Notes: a model not told the origin generated them from the sequence alone. Positions 8,113 to 16,805 are shown, counted from the stretch's first letter. The stretch: DNA of 33,800 bases from Algoriphagus sp. (GCA_021298245.1 JAJTDZ010000009.1:1-33800); one strand, 5' to 3'. Numbers and translations: made by a program.

Positions 8113-8787
8113 ATGAAAAAATCCATTTTTGCTATAATCATTATCTCAGTTATTTTTCTAATTATTTTTACGACTTATTCAATCAGCAATAAGTCTGGAC
8201 TGGACTTTTGGAATGAAAGAGAAAGTTATTCTTCTATAGGGGATGAATTAAAGGATGGGGATTTAATTTTTCATACTTCGCTTTCAACTCAAAGTGAAGC
8301 TATTCAGCTGGCTACTAAATCAGCATACACACATTGTGGAATTTTATTTAAAGAAGGAAATACTTTCTATGTTTTTGAGGCCGTAGGGCCAGTAAAGCGA
8401 ACGCTTCTCTCTGATTGGATTGCTAGTGGGAAAAATGGAAAATATGTCGTAAAAAGATTGAAAAGTGCAGATCAAGTTTTAACGCCTGAAGTTCTTAGTA
8501 AAATGATGGAAATTGGAAGGGGATTTAATGGCAAAGCATACGATAAAGCATTTGAATGGTCAGATGATAAAATGTATTGCTCTGAACTCATTTGGAAAAT
8601 TTACGAGCGAGCTGCTGGTATCGAATTGGGTCAGCTTGAAAAACTTGGAGATTTTGATTTAACGAGTTCTACTGTGCAGCAAATTATTAGGAATCGTTAT
8701 GGAAATAATATCCCTTTAAACGAATCTGTCATTTCTCCCGTTGCGGTTTTTGAAAGCGATAAGCTAGTTACAATTCTAGAAAATTGA
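8113..8787 (+). CDS. YiiX/YebB-like NlpC/P60-superfamily cysteine hydrolase (DUF830 type)
   Basis: The 224-residue protein starts with a membrane anchor or uncleaved signal (about residues 1-25, MKKSIFAIIIISVIFLIIFT). It has the permuted papain-fold layout of YiiX-like proteins: a KDGDLIFHTS strand, then AYTHCGILF supplying the probable catalytic histidine, a YVFEAVGPV strand, and finally KMYCSELIWKIYERAAG carrying the probable catalytic cysteine. In these permuted enzymes the histidine precedes the cysteine, as seen here. Known relatives are thought to act on amide or thioester bonds of lipids or peptides at the envelope; the substrate is unknown. It probably faces the periplasm. It follows the four-cysteine protein gene on the same strand. 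The call of fold is firm, activity is inference. Confidence 0.82.
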   Translation: MKKSIFAIIIISVIFLIIFTTYSISNKSGLDFWNERESYSSIGDELKDGDLIFHTSLSTQSEAIQLATKSAYTHCGILFKEGNTFYVFEAVGPVKRTLLSDWIASGKNGKYVVKRLKSADQVLTPEVLSKMMEIGRGFNGKAYDKAFEWSDDKMYCSELIWKIYERAAGIELGQLEKLGDFDLTSSTVQQIIRNRYGNNIPLNESVISPVAVFESDKLVTILEN

Positions 8788-9105
8788 TTTAATTGGCTTC
8801 ATTACTTTTACTATTTTTATTTTTAAGTTTCCAAAAGAAAAATTAGCATACCGTTCGAATTCGAATTTTTACAATTTTTTTTCTTTTTGAACTAGCTGAA
8901 GGATTTCACTTCTATGTATTGTTGGATCTTTGATTGACACATAAAAATTAATTTCCTTTCAATTTTATCTCGAGTTTAAACCAAAAGTTTATGTTCAAGA
9001 AATGAAAAATTCCCCCTATATTTTTTAAAAAATAGGGGGAATTCCTGCTTTAGCTTTCTATTTTGAAGTGAAGTAATGGCTAGAGGTTAAAAACTCTTTT
9101 TGATT
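8788..9105. other. AT-rich gap between convergent genes
   Basis: This 318-base stretch separates the plus-strand YiiX-like gene from the end of the minus-strand WG/TPR gene. It is very AT-rich with long T and A runs. I see no supported open frame. Its only clear element is the 12-bp hairpin at 9003-9043, which serves the minus-strand gene. Confidence 0.6.
9003..9043 (-). terminator. Rho-independent terminator for the WG/TPR gene
   Basis: A perfect 12-bp stem pairs AATTCCCCCTAT (9008-9019) with ATAGGGGGAATT (9032-9043) around an A/T loop. Read on the minus strand, the stem is followed by a T-run (complement of 9003-9009). It lies about 60 bases past the stop of the minus-strand gene. On the plus strand the trailing bases are not T-rich, so it points mainly left. 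Confidence 0.8.
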
Positions 9106-12100
9106 TTATTTACAGTAATCATTATATCTTCTAGTAGCTTCCTCATTTCCAAATCCCATGGCTGCCTTAAAATTTTGGCACATCTGTGCACGATTATTTT
9201 GATTTGCATAGGCAGCACCTAAATTCAAAAATACATTTCCATTATTCCAATAAAATTCATTATTCTGATTTTTGGCTGCCGTCAATGCGTTATACCAACT
9301 TTTTATAGCCATGTCATAATTACTTTCATCAAAGTAAATGTGGCCCAAGTTATCCCAACTATTAATTTCATCATATGGGATATAGCTTTCATAGATTTTT
9401 TTGGCTTGGGCTCTATCATTAATCTGGGAGTAAGTGTATCCAGCAATTAATCCATAATTTTCAATGAATCTATCGTAGTTCATTATAAGTTTTAATTCAT
9501 TAAAATAGGAAGCTGCTTCGTAATAGTTGTCTGTTTCATATAAGGATGTAGCAATTAGAGAATAAACGGATTCTTTTTCTTCTAGATTAAAATTATTGTA
9601 GCTATTTAATTCATCAAGAATAGAGGAGAAATCAGTAAATCCTTTATCTAATGCAACTCTTAACTTTACAAGTGACATACTATATTTTAGGTCATTTGGA
9701 GCATTCAGTTCATCAATAAGTTGACTGAAATCATAATAATCATATTCTGTAGTCCAGTAATTAGCGACAAGTTTATCGTAATTCACTTTGAATTTTCTGT
9801 AGGGAGAGCTAAGGTATTTTCCCAAGAATAGAGTCTTATTGTTTTTATTGGTCACATAACCTACGAAATTATCTAAATCTACTTCATAAATACCTGGCCC
9901 GATTACTTGACGAATGGAGCAGTTTGAACAAATTTCGGTTATTTTCCCATTCGTTGCGGATTGCTCATTGGAAGTAAATTCTTTGATGGTATTTCCCTCG
10001 CTGTAAAGAAAGGTGTTTGGATTAACCCAATTGACTAAATATCCTTCTGAGATGGTATTGCCAAATTTGTCAATTAAAAATTGAGTAAACTCTTCATCCA
10101 TGACTTGAGCAACCCAACCATCATATTCTGAAGCATAGGAATATTGACTTGGTATCTTAAGTTCTCCACTTTGGTTTATATATCCGTAGGTAGGTCCAAT
10201 TTCAACAGGCATAAGATCCGTAACCTTAGTAGTCCAACTAAATGTAGACCTAGGGTTCGAGAGGCTATGGTACTGTACTTCTAAATCATTAATCCAAAAT
10301 ATTTCAGAACCGCCTTCTCCTTCATATCCGTCACCTAAATATTCATCGCCTCCATAGAATTCATCACCGTATTCAGGGGTATTTACATAGGGTAGAGGGA
10401 TTAGATTAAAAGCATTCTGATTTGGTATAACAAATTGCACGTCCCCACTAGAATTTGAGGTAAGGTAACCTTCACCTAACTTGGATAAAGTCTTAACATC
10501 ATCAAGTACTTTAGACAAATTTTGTTTAGAAACAATCTTATGCCCACCAGCTGCCAAATTAAAAATTATAACTTTATCTGTGACTTCAAAATAATCACAA
10601 CTCATTTCACTCCCTTTTATTCCATTTGAAGTAATCGAATACTTTCCCTCATCTGGATTTTTACTGGAGATGAAGTTTTTGGAGTCTAAGTAAAAGGAAA
10701 TCAATTCTGTGCTTGGACTAGATATAAGACTATCGTTAATTACAAGAAAGGATTTTCCGTCAATTTTTAAATTTATCGTTTGGTTTAAATTTTTGACACT
10801 GATTGATGTTCCTTTTGCTAAAAGCTTACCTGAATAGCTGTACAAAGCGCTAATATTTTCTCCTGCACTGTATTCTGCTAATAACCCATCGGCAAATATC
10901 CCGTCAGTTAGTTCAACCCTGTTTGAGAAAGATTGTACAATTCCTCGCAAAGGGTGAATCAAAGAAAAATTCGTTCCTTTTCCTGCTAAAATATTTCCAT
11001 TACCTAATGTGGTAATCATCTCATAGTTACCTAAGGGAACTACATATTCCCCTAAGACATTTAAAAATCCATTTAGATTGTTTCCGTCAGGTTTATTGAT
11101 GGTTACTTGATAAACTTGTTTGTTTAAGGCGCTTATTTGATCATAAATAGGCTGGGTTAATTGGTTGACTTTTCCTTGTGCATCTAAGTATAAAATTCCC
11201 CATTTATCTCCAATTTGATATCTATATAAAGCGTCACCATCCCTTAAAATTGTCTTTGCTTTAAAATTAGCAGCCTCGCCTGAAAGTGATCTTCCTGATG
11301 CTGAACCCAAAGAATAACTATTTCTATCCTCTAGATACGGAAGAATAAAAATTTCCAGATTTTCTGTTAGACGATTTACTTGTTCGTATCCGAAACTTGA
11401 GGTACTCCTTTTAATTTTCTTATGCCAATCCTGTACATACTCCCAATTCCCAGCGTTAAGATTTTCAAAAAGAATTTGATTGAAGAGAGAGTCCAATTCA
11501 AGACGGCGAGGACCTTCTGTAAATCTTTTTGCATAGGCTTCAAAAGAGACATCTTTGAAATTGAGGATTAAATCTTTGTGATACAGGGAGTCAAGAACAT
11601 TAAACACAGACTTATGCTCCTCTCCGTCCTCGTAATAGGTTAAAAATTTTTCTAATGCGGGAATAGTCATATCAGCCATGGCAACTTTGTAATCCATGGA
11701 CCGTGCTAGCGCAAATGCTTCCTTGCTCCGAGCATGAATAGAAAATTCTGAGGAAAACTTTCGTAGAGACTCGGAATTATTTTGTGCGGAAACTGCCCTA
11801 AATTCTAGCTCTCCCCAGGCATCATAGGCTTTATTCGAAGCCTCCATTCCCTTGTAATCTAGATATACAGCTTTTAGCTTTTGCGCATCTCCGCCATTAG
11901 CAAGGGCATCTCTCAATGCAGCTAAACTTTCCAGATTGTACGCCTCTTTCACTAATGGACTGGAGGCATATTTTTCATTGTGATCTTTCCAGGAATCTGT
12001 TTGGTCTAATCCTTTGTAAAAGTTAAAAACGGATTCAAAAAATTTATTTTTTGAAGAATTATAACTATCGGCATTTAAATCAAAATCTTTAAAAAGATTT

Positions 12101-12378
12101 TCTATTTCTTTTGGATCTTTTTCATTTTCAGGGTTGCCTTTTAAAAGATCCTCATAAATCGAGAAGTATAATTCTTTAGAATTTGCTGATTGTAGATTGC
12201 ATAGGGCACGAACGTAATAAAATTCGATCCTGATATCTTCTTGCTTTACTTCGGCCAATAATTCACTGGCCTTATCGTAATCTCCTTTAACAAATTGTTT
12301 GTATGCGTTCTTTACTTTGGTTTGACCCATTACATTGAAAGAAACAATAAAAACCAATAGAAAAATAAACCCTTTCAT
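9106..12378 (-). CDS. Large secreted TPR and WG-repeat protein
   Basis: 1090 residues with a clear signal peptide (MKGFIFLLVFIVSFNVMGQ). Residues of about 20-330 are helical and TPR-like (AYKQFVKGDYDKASELLAEV). Residues of about 370-880 are beta-rich with WG-type repeats: IGDKWGILYLDAQGKV near residue 390 and PTYGYINQSGELKIPSQYS near 730. An acidic Tyr/Gly-rich insert occupies about 665-695. Residues of about 900-1090 return to TPRs (NYYEAASYFNELK; WDNLGHIYFDESNYDMAIKS; LNLGAAYANQNNRAQMC). Two similar segments, DFSQLIDELNAPNDL and DFSSILDELNSYNNF, suggest an internal duplication. Such proteins usually act as scaffolds; it should be periplasmic or surface-exposed, and its partner is unknown. 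It is monocistronic on this strand, with a terminator downstream. The gene is AT-rich compared with the housekeeping genes nearby. Confidence 0.85.
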   Translation of the reverse strand: MKGFIFLLVFIVSFNVMGQTKVKNAYKQFVKGDYDKASELLAEVKQEDIRIEFYYVRALCNLQSANSKELYFSIYEDLLKGNPENEKDPKEIENLFKDFDLNADSYNSSKNKFFESVFNFYKGLDQTDSWKDHNEKYASSPLVKEAYNLESLAALRDALANGGDAQKLKAVYLDYKGMEASNKAYDAWGELEFRAVSAQNNSESLRKFSSEFSIHARSKEAFALARSMDYKVAMADMTIPALEKFLTYYEDGEEHKSVFNVLDSLYHKDLILNFKDVSFEAYAKRFTEGPRRLELDSLFNQILFENLNAGNWEYVQDWHKKIKRSTSSFGYEQVNRLTENLEIFILPYLEDRNSYSLGSASGRSLSGEAANFKAKTILRDGDALYRYQIGDKWGILYLDAQGKVNQLTQPIYDQISALNKQVYQVTINKPDGNNLNGFLNVLGEYVVPLGNYEMITTLGNGNILAGKGTNFSLIHPLRGIVQSFSNRVELTDGIFADGLLAEYSAGENISALYSYSGKLLAKGTSISVKNLNQTINLKIDGKSFLVINDSLISSPSTELISFYLDSKNFISSKNPDEGKYSITSNGIKGSEMSCDYFEVTDKVIIFNLAAGGHKIVSKQNLSKVLDDVKTLSKLGEGYLTSNSSGDVQFVIPNQNAFNLIPLPYVNTPEYGDEFYGGDEYLGDGYEGEGGSEIFWINDLEVQYHSLSNPRSTFSWTTKVTDLMPVEIGPTYGYINQSGELKIPSQYSYASEYDGWVAQVMDEEFTQFLIDKFGNTISEGYLVNWVNPNTFLYSEGNTIKEFTSNEQSATNGKITEICSNCSIRQVIGPGIYEVDLDNFVGYVTNKNNKTLFLGKYLSSPYRKFKVNYDKLVANYWTTEYDYYDFSQLIDELNAPNDLKYSMSLVKLRVALDKGFTDFSSILDELNSYNNFNLEEKESVYSLIATSLYETDNYYEAASYFNELKLIMNYDRFIENYGLIAGYTYSQINDRAQAKKIYESYIPYDEINSWDNLGHIYFDESNYDMAIKSWYNALTAAKNQNNEFYWNNGNVFLNLGAAYANQNNRAQMCQNFKAAMGFGNEEATRRYNDYCK

Positions 12379-12547
12379 ATGAACTAGATGATTGATTAAA
12401 ATTTTTAAATATTGAGTTTAAAACTACTTCCAGATAAGTTTGTTTTCAAAAGAGAAGAGAAGATTTTTCCTCCTTTTAAATAGTTTATTCGAATTAAAGA
12501 GAGATTAATTGTTCCATAGTTCGAAAATATCCCCTAACTCTTAGGCC

Positions 12548-13891
12548 TTACCCATTGAAAATCAATTTGAAAGTAGTTCCCTCTCCAAGAATCGATCGTA
12601 CTTGAATATTCCCTTTGTGTCTTCGCATGATTTGCTTGGATAGACTCAGTCCAATTCCTGCCCCCTTCTTTTTGGTAGTGAAAAAAGGGATAAAAATCTT
12701 ATTCAATGCCTCTTCTTCAATCCCTTTTCCTGTATCGCGAACCTCAAGGATGATTTTTCCTGCTTCATCAATATACGCCTGTAGGTAGATGGTTTTCTCC
12801 TGAGCTTCTTCCAGGGCATGAATCGCATTTTGGATAAGGTTGATAAGCACCTGTTCGATTTGATTTTGGTCTCCAAACAAAATCAATTCCTTAGGTTGTA
12901 ATTGCTTTTGAAGGGTAATTCCATTGGATTCCAACTGCTGATGCAGAAGGGTTTGAAGCTGCTCAAAGAGTTGGGAAATGGATATACTTTCAAACTTGGG
13001 AAGGGGGACGTGGGCCAAGTTGCGAAAATCAGATACAAAGCTGATCAATCCCTCGCTTCGCTTTTCTATGGTGCGGATACCCATTAGAAAATCTTCCAAT
13101 TCTGACAGGAGTAGGGGCTGGTGCTGATTCATTTTCTGTTCTACATCCTCTTTAAGGGTACCTGCCAAAGAACTTATGGGAGCAATAGAATTCATGATTT
13201 CATGGGTTAGGATATTTACCAAGTTTTGCCAGGCTTCCATCTCCTTTTCTTCCAATTCCGATTGTATATTTTGTAGGGATACTAATTTAAATCGCTCGCC
13301 TCGCATGAGTAGCTCGATCACATATACGGACAATTGCATGATCCCATCCGGATGAGCAATTTTTATTAGTTCGCTACCTCCCGTCCTAAGATGTTGTATG
13401 GCAAGGTGTAGTTCTTTATTGATTCCCTCTATTTCCTTGATATGGTGAATTTCCTCTATGGCCAGCATGCGTTTGGCAGCGGTGTTGAGGATTTGAATGT
13501 CCCCCTGCTCTCCAAAGGTGATCAGGCCGATGCTAAGGTGTTTAAATACAGACCTAAAATACTGGTAGTTGGCCTCTTTTTCTGCTTGATCTTCCTTCAG
13601 CTTGGCCAAAATGGCATTGAACTCAATATGCAAATCGTCGGTTTCCGATCCATCAAATTTTACAGGATAGACTTGGTTGTACTGATTTTTTTTGATGTTG
13701 TCTAGGAAAAGACGCACCTTTTTAAATGAGCTTTCCGAATACTTGATCAAAAAAATAAGTTGACCAAGGAAAACGAGCAAAAGGAGTGAAGTAAGAAATA
13801 CCCCCCAATCTTCTGTGATGGATATGCCCAGCAATACTTGTGTCGCCACCAAGACGAAAATTCTACCCAATAGACCTACCCTATAATCCAT
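12548..13891 (-). CDS. Membrane-bound PAS sensor histidine kinase, NtrB/NtrY-like
   Basis: 447 residues. Two hydrophobic segments (about 9-24 and 31-50) place the N-terminus in the membrane with almost no periplasmic loop, implying that it senses within the membrane or the cytoplasm. A HAMP-like linker leads to a PAS region (about 110-210). The H-box is NILTHEIMNSIAPI with phospho-acceptor His230. The N-box NLIQNAIHALEEA, G-box VRDTGKGIEEE, F-box FIPFFTTK and second G-box GAGIGLSLSKQIM are intact, so the kinase should be active. It follows the NtrC-type regulator gene with an 11-base overlap (13881-13891), indicating coupled translation and a cognate pair. The signal sensed is unknown. Confidence 0.93.
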   Translation of the reverse strand: MDYRVGLLGRIFVLVATQVLLGISITEDWGVFLTSLLLLVFLGQLIFLIKYSESSFKKVRLFLDNIKKNQYNQVYPVKFDGSETDDLHIEFNAILAKLKEDQAEKEANYQYFRSVFKHLSIGLITFGEQGDIQILNTAAKRMLAIEEIHHIKEIEGINKELHLAIQHLRTGGSELIKIAHPDGIMQLSVYVIELLMRGERFKLVSLQNIQSELEEKEMEAWQNLVNILTHEIMNSIAPISSLAGTLKEDVEQKMNQHQPLLLSELEDFLMGIRTIEKRSEGLISFVSDFRNLAHVPLPKFESISISQLFEQLQTLLHQQLESNGITLQKQLQPKELILFGDQNQIEQVLINLIQNAIHALEEAQEKTIYLQAYIDEAGKIILEVRDTGKGIEEEALNKIFIPFFTTKKKGAGIGLSLSKQIMRRHKGNIQVRSILGEGTTFKLIFNG

Positions 13892-15263
13892 ATTTTTCTA
13901 ATCTTCTGTACAAAGAAGCACGGGTAAGTCCAAGTTCTTTGGCTGCTTTTGAGATATTTCCCCCATTTTTATCTATGGCTTTTTGAATGGTAGTTCGCTC
14001 CATATCATCCAAATTCAAGGTAAGAGCAGTCCCCATTTTTTCCTGTCCGGGCTTGGCTGATAAAAAGAAGAAATCTCTACTATCCAAATTTTCTCCTTCA
14101 GCCATGATGATGGCCCTCTCTATGGCATGTTGCAGTTCTCGGATATTGCCAGGCCAGGAGTAGCGCTGTAGCACCTCTACTGCCTGAGGAGTAAATCCAG
14201 TGAATTTTTTTCTGTATTTCTGCACGTATTGGTGCAGGTAGTGATTGGCCAGTTGGGGTATATCGTCCTGTCTTTCTCGAAGTGGGGGAAGATAGATTTC
14301 TACCGTATTGATTCGGTAAAGCAAATCTTGGCGAAAAGTATTCTCCATGACCATGTCATGTATGGGCATGTTGGTAGCGCAAATGAGTCGTATATCGATG
14401 GGGATGGCAGTATTGGTTCCTATGCGCGTCACCTCTCTTTTTTGCAAAACGGTCAAAAGTTTGGATTGTAAAGGAAGGGAAAGGTTTCCAATTTCATCCA
14501 GAAAGAGGGTTCCTTGGTCGGCTACTTCAAAGCGGCCGGCTCTATCTTCTTTGGCATCGGTAAAGGCGCCGCGCTTGTGTCCAAAAAGTTCGGATTCAAA
14601 TAAGGTTTCCGTAATAGCTCCCATATCCACCCCAACGAAGATATCGTCTCTTCGCAGTGACCTTTCGTGAATGGCCCTAGCAATAAGTTCCTTACCCGTT
14701 CCATTTTCTCCCAAAATCAACACATTCGCGTCGGTTTCTGCTACTTTATCTATGATGGAAAAAATATTTTTCATGGTCGCAGAACTGCCAATGATGTCCG
14801 TATAGGGTCTACTTAAGTCAGTCTGTAGCGTTTTTTGTTTTTTATGCAGTTTCTCTACTTGGGTGTAGCTTTCCTTTAGTTTGATCGCTGCAGATAATGT
14901 AGCAATCAACTTTTCGTTTTGCCAGGGTTTTAAGATAAAGTCTGTAGCCCCTTCTTTTAAAGCTTGTACTGCCATTTCTACGTCTCCAAATGCAGTAATC
15001 AGAATTACGACTGCACTTGGATCCAAGGATTTGATTTGATTGAGCCAATAAAAACCTTCCTTTCCTGAGGTCGTATCCTCTCGGAAATTCATGTCCAGTA
15101 GGATCACGTCAAAGCGGTGGGTATTGATCAGAAAAGGGATTCTTCTTGGATCTTTTTCTATATGCACTTCTTTGGCGTGCTTTTTCAACAGCATTTTTGC
15201 TGCAAAAAGGAGATCCTCGTTGTCGTCGATGATTAATATTTTTCCGAGTGCTTGCTCGTCCAT
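13881..15263 (-). CDS. Sigma-54-dependent NtrC-family response regulator
   Basis: 460 residues from the ATG at 15263, which opens directly on the receiver domain (MDEQALGKILIIDDNEDLLF); a 21-residue upstream extension to 15326 looks non-coding. The phospho-acceptor is Asp57 in VILLDMNF. The AAA+ domain has Walker A GENGTGKE, the sigma-54 contact loop as GAFTDA (usual form GAFTGA), Walker B GTLFLDEIG, the arginine-rich PPLRERQDDIP motif and WPGNIRELQH. A Fis-type helix-turn-helix closes the protein (GNISKAAKELGLTRASLYRR). It should activate RpoN promoters when phosphorylated by the kinase encoded immediately downstream. Targets cannot be inferred from the window. The gene is divergent from the FKBP gene. 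Confidence 0.94.
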   Translation of the reverse strand: MDEQALGKILIIDDNEDLLFAAKMLLKKHAKEVHIEKDPRRIPFLINTHRFDVILLDMNFREDTTSGKEGFYWLNQIKSLDPSAVVILITAFGDVEMAVQALKEGATDFILKPWQNEKLIATLSAAIKLKESYTQVEKLHKKQKTLQTDLSRPYTDIIGSSATMKNIFSIIDKVAETDANVLILGENGTGKELIARAIHERSLRRDDIFVGVDMGAITETLFESELFGHKRGAFTDAKEDRAGRFEVADQGTLFLDEIGNLSLPLQSKLLTVLQKREVTRIGTNTAIPIDIRLICATNMPIHDMVMENTFRQDLLYRINTVEIYLPPLRERQDDIPQLANHYLHQYVQKYRKKFTGFTPQAVEVLQRYSWPGNIRELQHAIERAIIMAEGENLDSRDFFFLSAKPGQEKMGTALTLNLDDMERTTIQKAIDKNGGNISKAAKELGLTRASLYRRLEKYGL

Positions 15264-15388
15264 AATTTTTTTACTTAGTCCAATGGAAAAATAATGCCAA
15301 GTGCTATTTCTTCTTCCAGGCCCCAATATGGCAAAAAATATGTTCGAAAATGTACACTTTCATCACCTTTTCGAACACATGGCAATCA

Positions 15389-15419
15389 TTTGGGAGCTTG
15401 ACATTAATCCCTACCTTTG
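15389..15419 (+). promoter_or_regulatory. Bacteroidota sigma-A promoter of the FKBP gene
   Basis: TTTG at 15389-15392, exactly 19 bases, then TACCTTTG at 15412-15419 is a complete match to the TTTG-N19-TAnnTTTG promoter of Bacteroidota. The expected start of transcription is near 15426, giving a 5' leader of roughly 17 bases before the ATG at 15443. It also supports choosing that ATG over the upstream in-frame start at 15350. Confidence 0.8.
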
Positions 15420-15442
15420 TCGCTTACCAAATACAAACCACC

Positions 15443-15868
15443 ATGTCTGCAAAAAAAGGAGATGCTGTAGCTGTACATTACACAGGAAGATTAGAAGATG
15501 GAAGTATTTTTGACTCCTCCCTATCGAGGTCTCCGCTAAGTTTTACTTTAGGTGATGGCAACATGATTCAAGGGTTTGACCAAGCCGTATATGGAATGGT
15601 CATTGGAGACAAAAAAACGGTAACTATCCTGGCCAAGGAGGCCTATGGCGAAAGGAAAGCAGACATGATGTTTGATGTCCCCTTGGTCCAAGTACCTGCA
15701 GACATTACTCCAGAAATCGGACTTCAACTGGTCTTACAAGGTGGAGGAGGTCAACCCATGCCAGTCACTGTAGTTTGGGTAGATGAAGAAAAAATCACCC
15801 TGGATGCAAACCACGAGCTAGCAGGAAAAGACCTTATTTTTGATATTGAATTGGTATCAATCTCTTAA
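15443..15868 (+). CDS. FKBP-type peptidyl-prolyl isomerase, SlyD-like
   Basis: 141 residues starting MSAKKGDAVAVHYTGRLEDG. The FKBP strand pattern is clear: VHYTGRLEDGSIFDSS, then FTLGDGNMIQGFDQAVYGM and KKTVTILAKEAYGE. A SlyD-type 'insert-in-flap' domain follows (about residues 70-125), and the chain returns to the FKBP core with DLIFDIELVSI. It should catalyse proline isomerisation and act as a cytoplasmic chaperone. The C-terminal histidine/cysteine-rich metal-binding tail of E. coli SlyD is absent, as in many short SlyD proteins. An upstream in-frame start at 15350 is rejected because a strong promoter lies between the two starts and the extension has no FKBP features. It is transcribed alone and divergent from the NtrC-type regulator. 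Confidence 0.92.
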   Translation: MSAKKGDAVAVHYTGRLEDGSIFDSSLSRSPLSFTLGDGNMIQGFDQAVYGMVIGDKKTVTILAKEAYGERKADMMFDVPLVQVPADITPEIGLQLVLQGGGGQPMPVTVVWVDEEKITLDANHELAGKDLIFDIELVSIS

Positions 15869-15918
15869 AAAGCATTTTTTTAGATAAAAAGAGAAAGGTT
15901 TTACATCTCTAGGAGGTT

Positions 15919-16743
15919 TTATTTTCCTTGAGATAAGCTGGAGTAGGCTTTTCCTGCGGGAACAGGAGAATTAGTAAATTCTAGTAATCTTGCTTCCTTC
16001 CCATCGAATTCCAAATACGTGTTTTGGTTTACCCATTCCCCAAGATTGAAGTAGGTACCTTGTTTTCCTACGGGGAGTTGAAGCGGCAAATGCCGGTGAC
16101 CAAAAATATAATAATCATGAGGAGCACTTTGTTCCAAGGACTTGCAATAGGACCAAAGCCATTCGTCTTCTCCCAAAAACCGTTGTTCGTCTTTCGTGCT
16201 GTGGTTGATCCTACTATTTTTTGACCAGGCTTTTGCCAAGCCGATGCCTAGGTCGGGGTGTATCCAGCGGAATAGCCATTTTGCAAGGGAATTGGTAAAA
16301 ATCTTCTTGAGAAGTTTGTAGGTTTTATCCCCTGGCCCCAATCCATCTCCATGACCCACCAAAACCTTTTTCCCTTCGATTAGGATCTCTAGGGGATTAT
16401 GGTAAACTGGTATTCCTAATTCTTGAGTAAAATACTCTTTCATCCATAAATCATGGTTGCCAGTAAAAAATAAGATAGGAATTCCCCTATCTCTCAATTG
16501 GGATAGCTTGGACAAAAAAGGAAGGTATCCTTTGGGAACTACCTCCCTGTATTCAAACCAAAAATCAAAGATATCTCCCACCAAAAATATGGCAGCAGCC
16601 TCTTCGGCAACGTAGTCCAACCACTGGATGATCCGTTGCTCCCGTAATTTGCTAGCTTCAAAGCTGGGTGCGCCCAGATGAAAATCTGAGGCGAAAAATA
16701 ACTTTTTGCCGTGGAGCGGAAGATCTGCGATGGAGCCTTGCAT
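15919..16743 (-). CDS. lpxH: UDP-2,3-diacylglucosamine diphosphatase (LpxH family)
   Basis: 274 residues with the LpxH metal-site series: D20-F-H22, VGD57IFDFWFEY, GN96H97DLW, H131GDG and a late FGHRHLPL. It should hydrolyse UDP-2,3-diacylglucosamine to lipid X, a peripheral membrane step of lipid A synthesis. The IFDFWFEYR and HPDLGIGLAKAWS segments agree with Bacteroidota LpxH proteins. It is the third minus-strand gene after rsfS and ftsH, but a terminator hairpin (16778-16804) separates it from ftsH, so it may have its own promoter. Functional pairing with FtsH is of interest, because FtsH controls lipid A synthesis in enterobacteria; that link is not shown here. A second, more diverged COG2908 protein is encoded at 3798-4667. 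Confidence 0.87.
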   Translation of the reverse strand: MQGSIADLPLHGKKLFFASDFHLGAPSFEASKLREQRIIQWLDYVAEEAAAIFLVGDIFDFWFEYREVVPKGYLPFLSKLSQLRDRGIPILFFTGNHDLWMKEYFTQELGIPVYHNPLEILIEGKKVLVGHGDGLGPGDKTYKLLKKIFTNSLAKWLFRWIHPDLGIGLAKAWSKNSRINHSTKDEQRFLGEDEWLWSYCKSLEQSAPHDYYIFGHRHLPLQLPVGKQGTYFNLGEWVNQNTYLEFDGKEARLLEFTNSPVPAGKAYSSLSQGK

Positions 16744-16772
16744 GCGCTAAAGATAGGGGGGTAAGCTTAAAA

Positions 16773-16804
16773 TTAAAAAGCCCCAGAGCTAATGGGGCTT
16801 TTTT
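16773..16804. terminator. Bidirectional hairpin terminator between ftsH and lpxH
   Basis: AAGCCCCA (16778-16785) pairs perfectly with TGGGGCTT (16793-16800) around a seven-base loop. On the minus strand the stem is followed by TTTTTAATTTT, so it should end ftsH transcription. On the plus strand it is followed by a T run as well, so it could also work in that direction. Confidence 0.85.
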
Positions 16805-16805
16805 C

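Noticed and set aside
15264..15326. 21-residue N-terminal extension of the NtrC-type regulator
   Set aside because: The receiver domain begins right after the ATG at 15263; the extra residues do not match the family.
15350..15442. N-terminal extension of the FKBP protein
   Set aside because: A perfect promoter (15389-15419) lies within it, and the extension has no FKBP features; the ATG at 15443 fits the family start.
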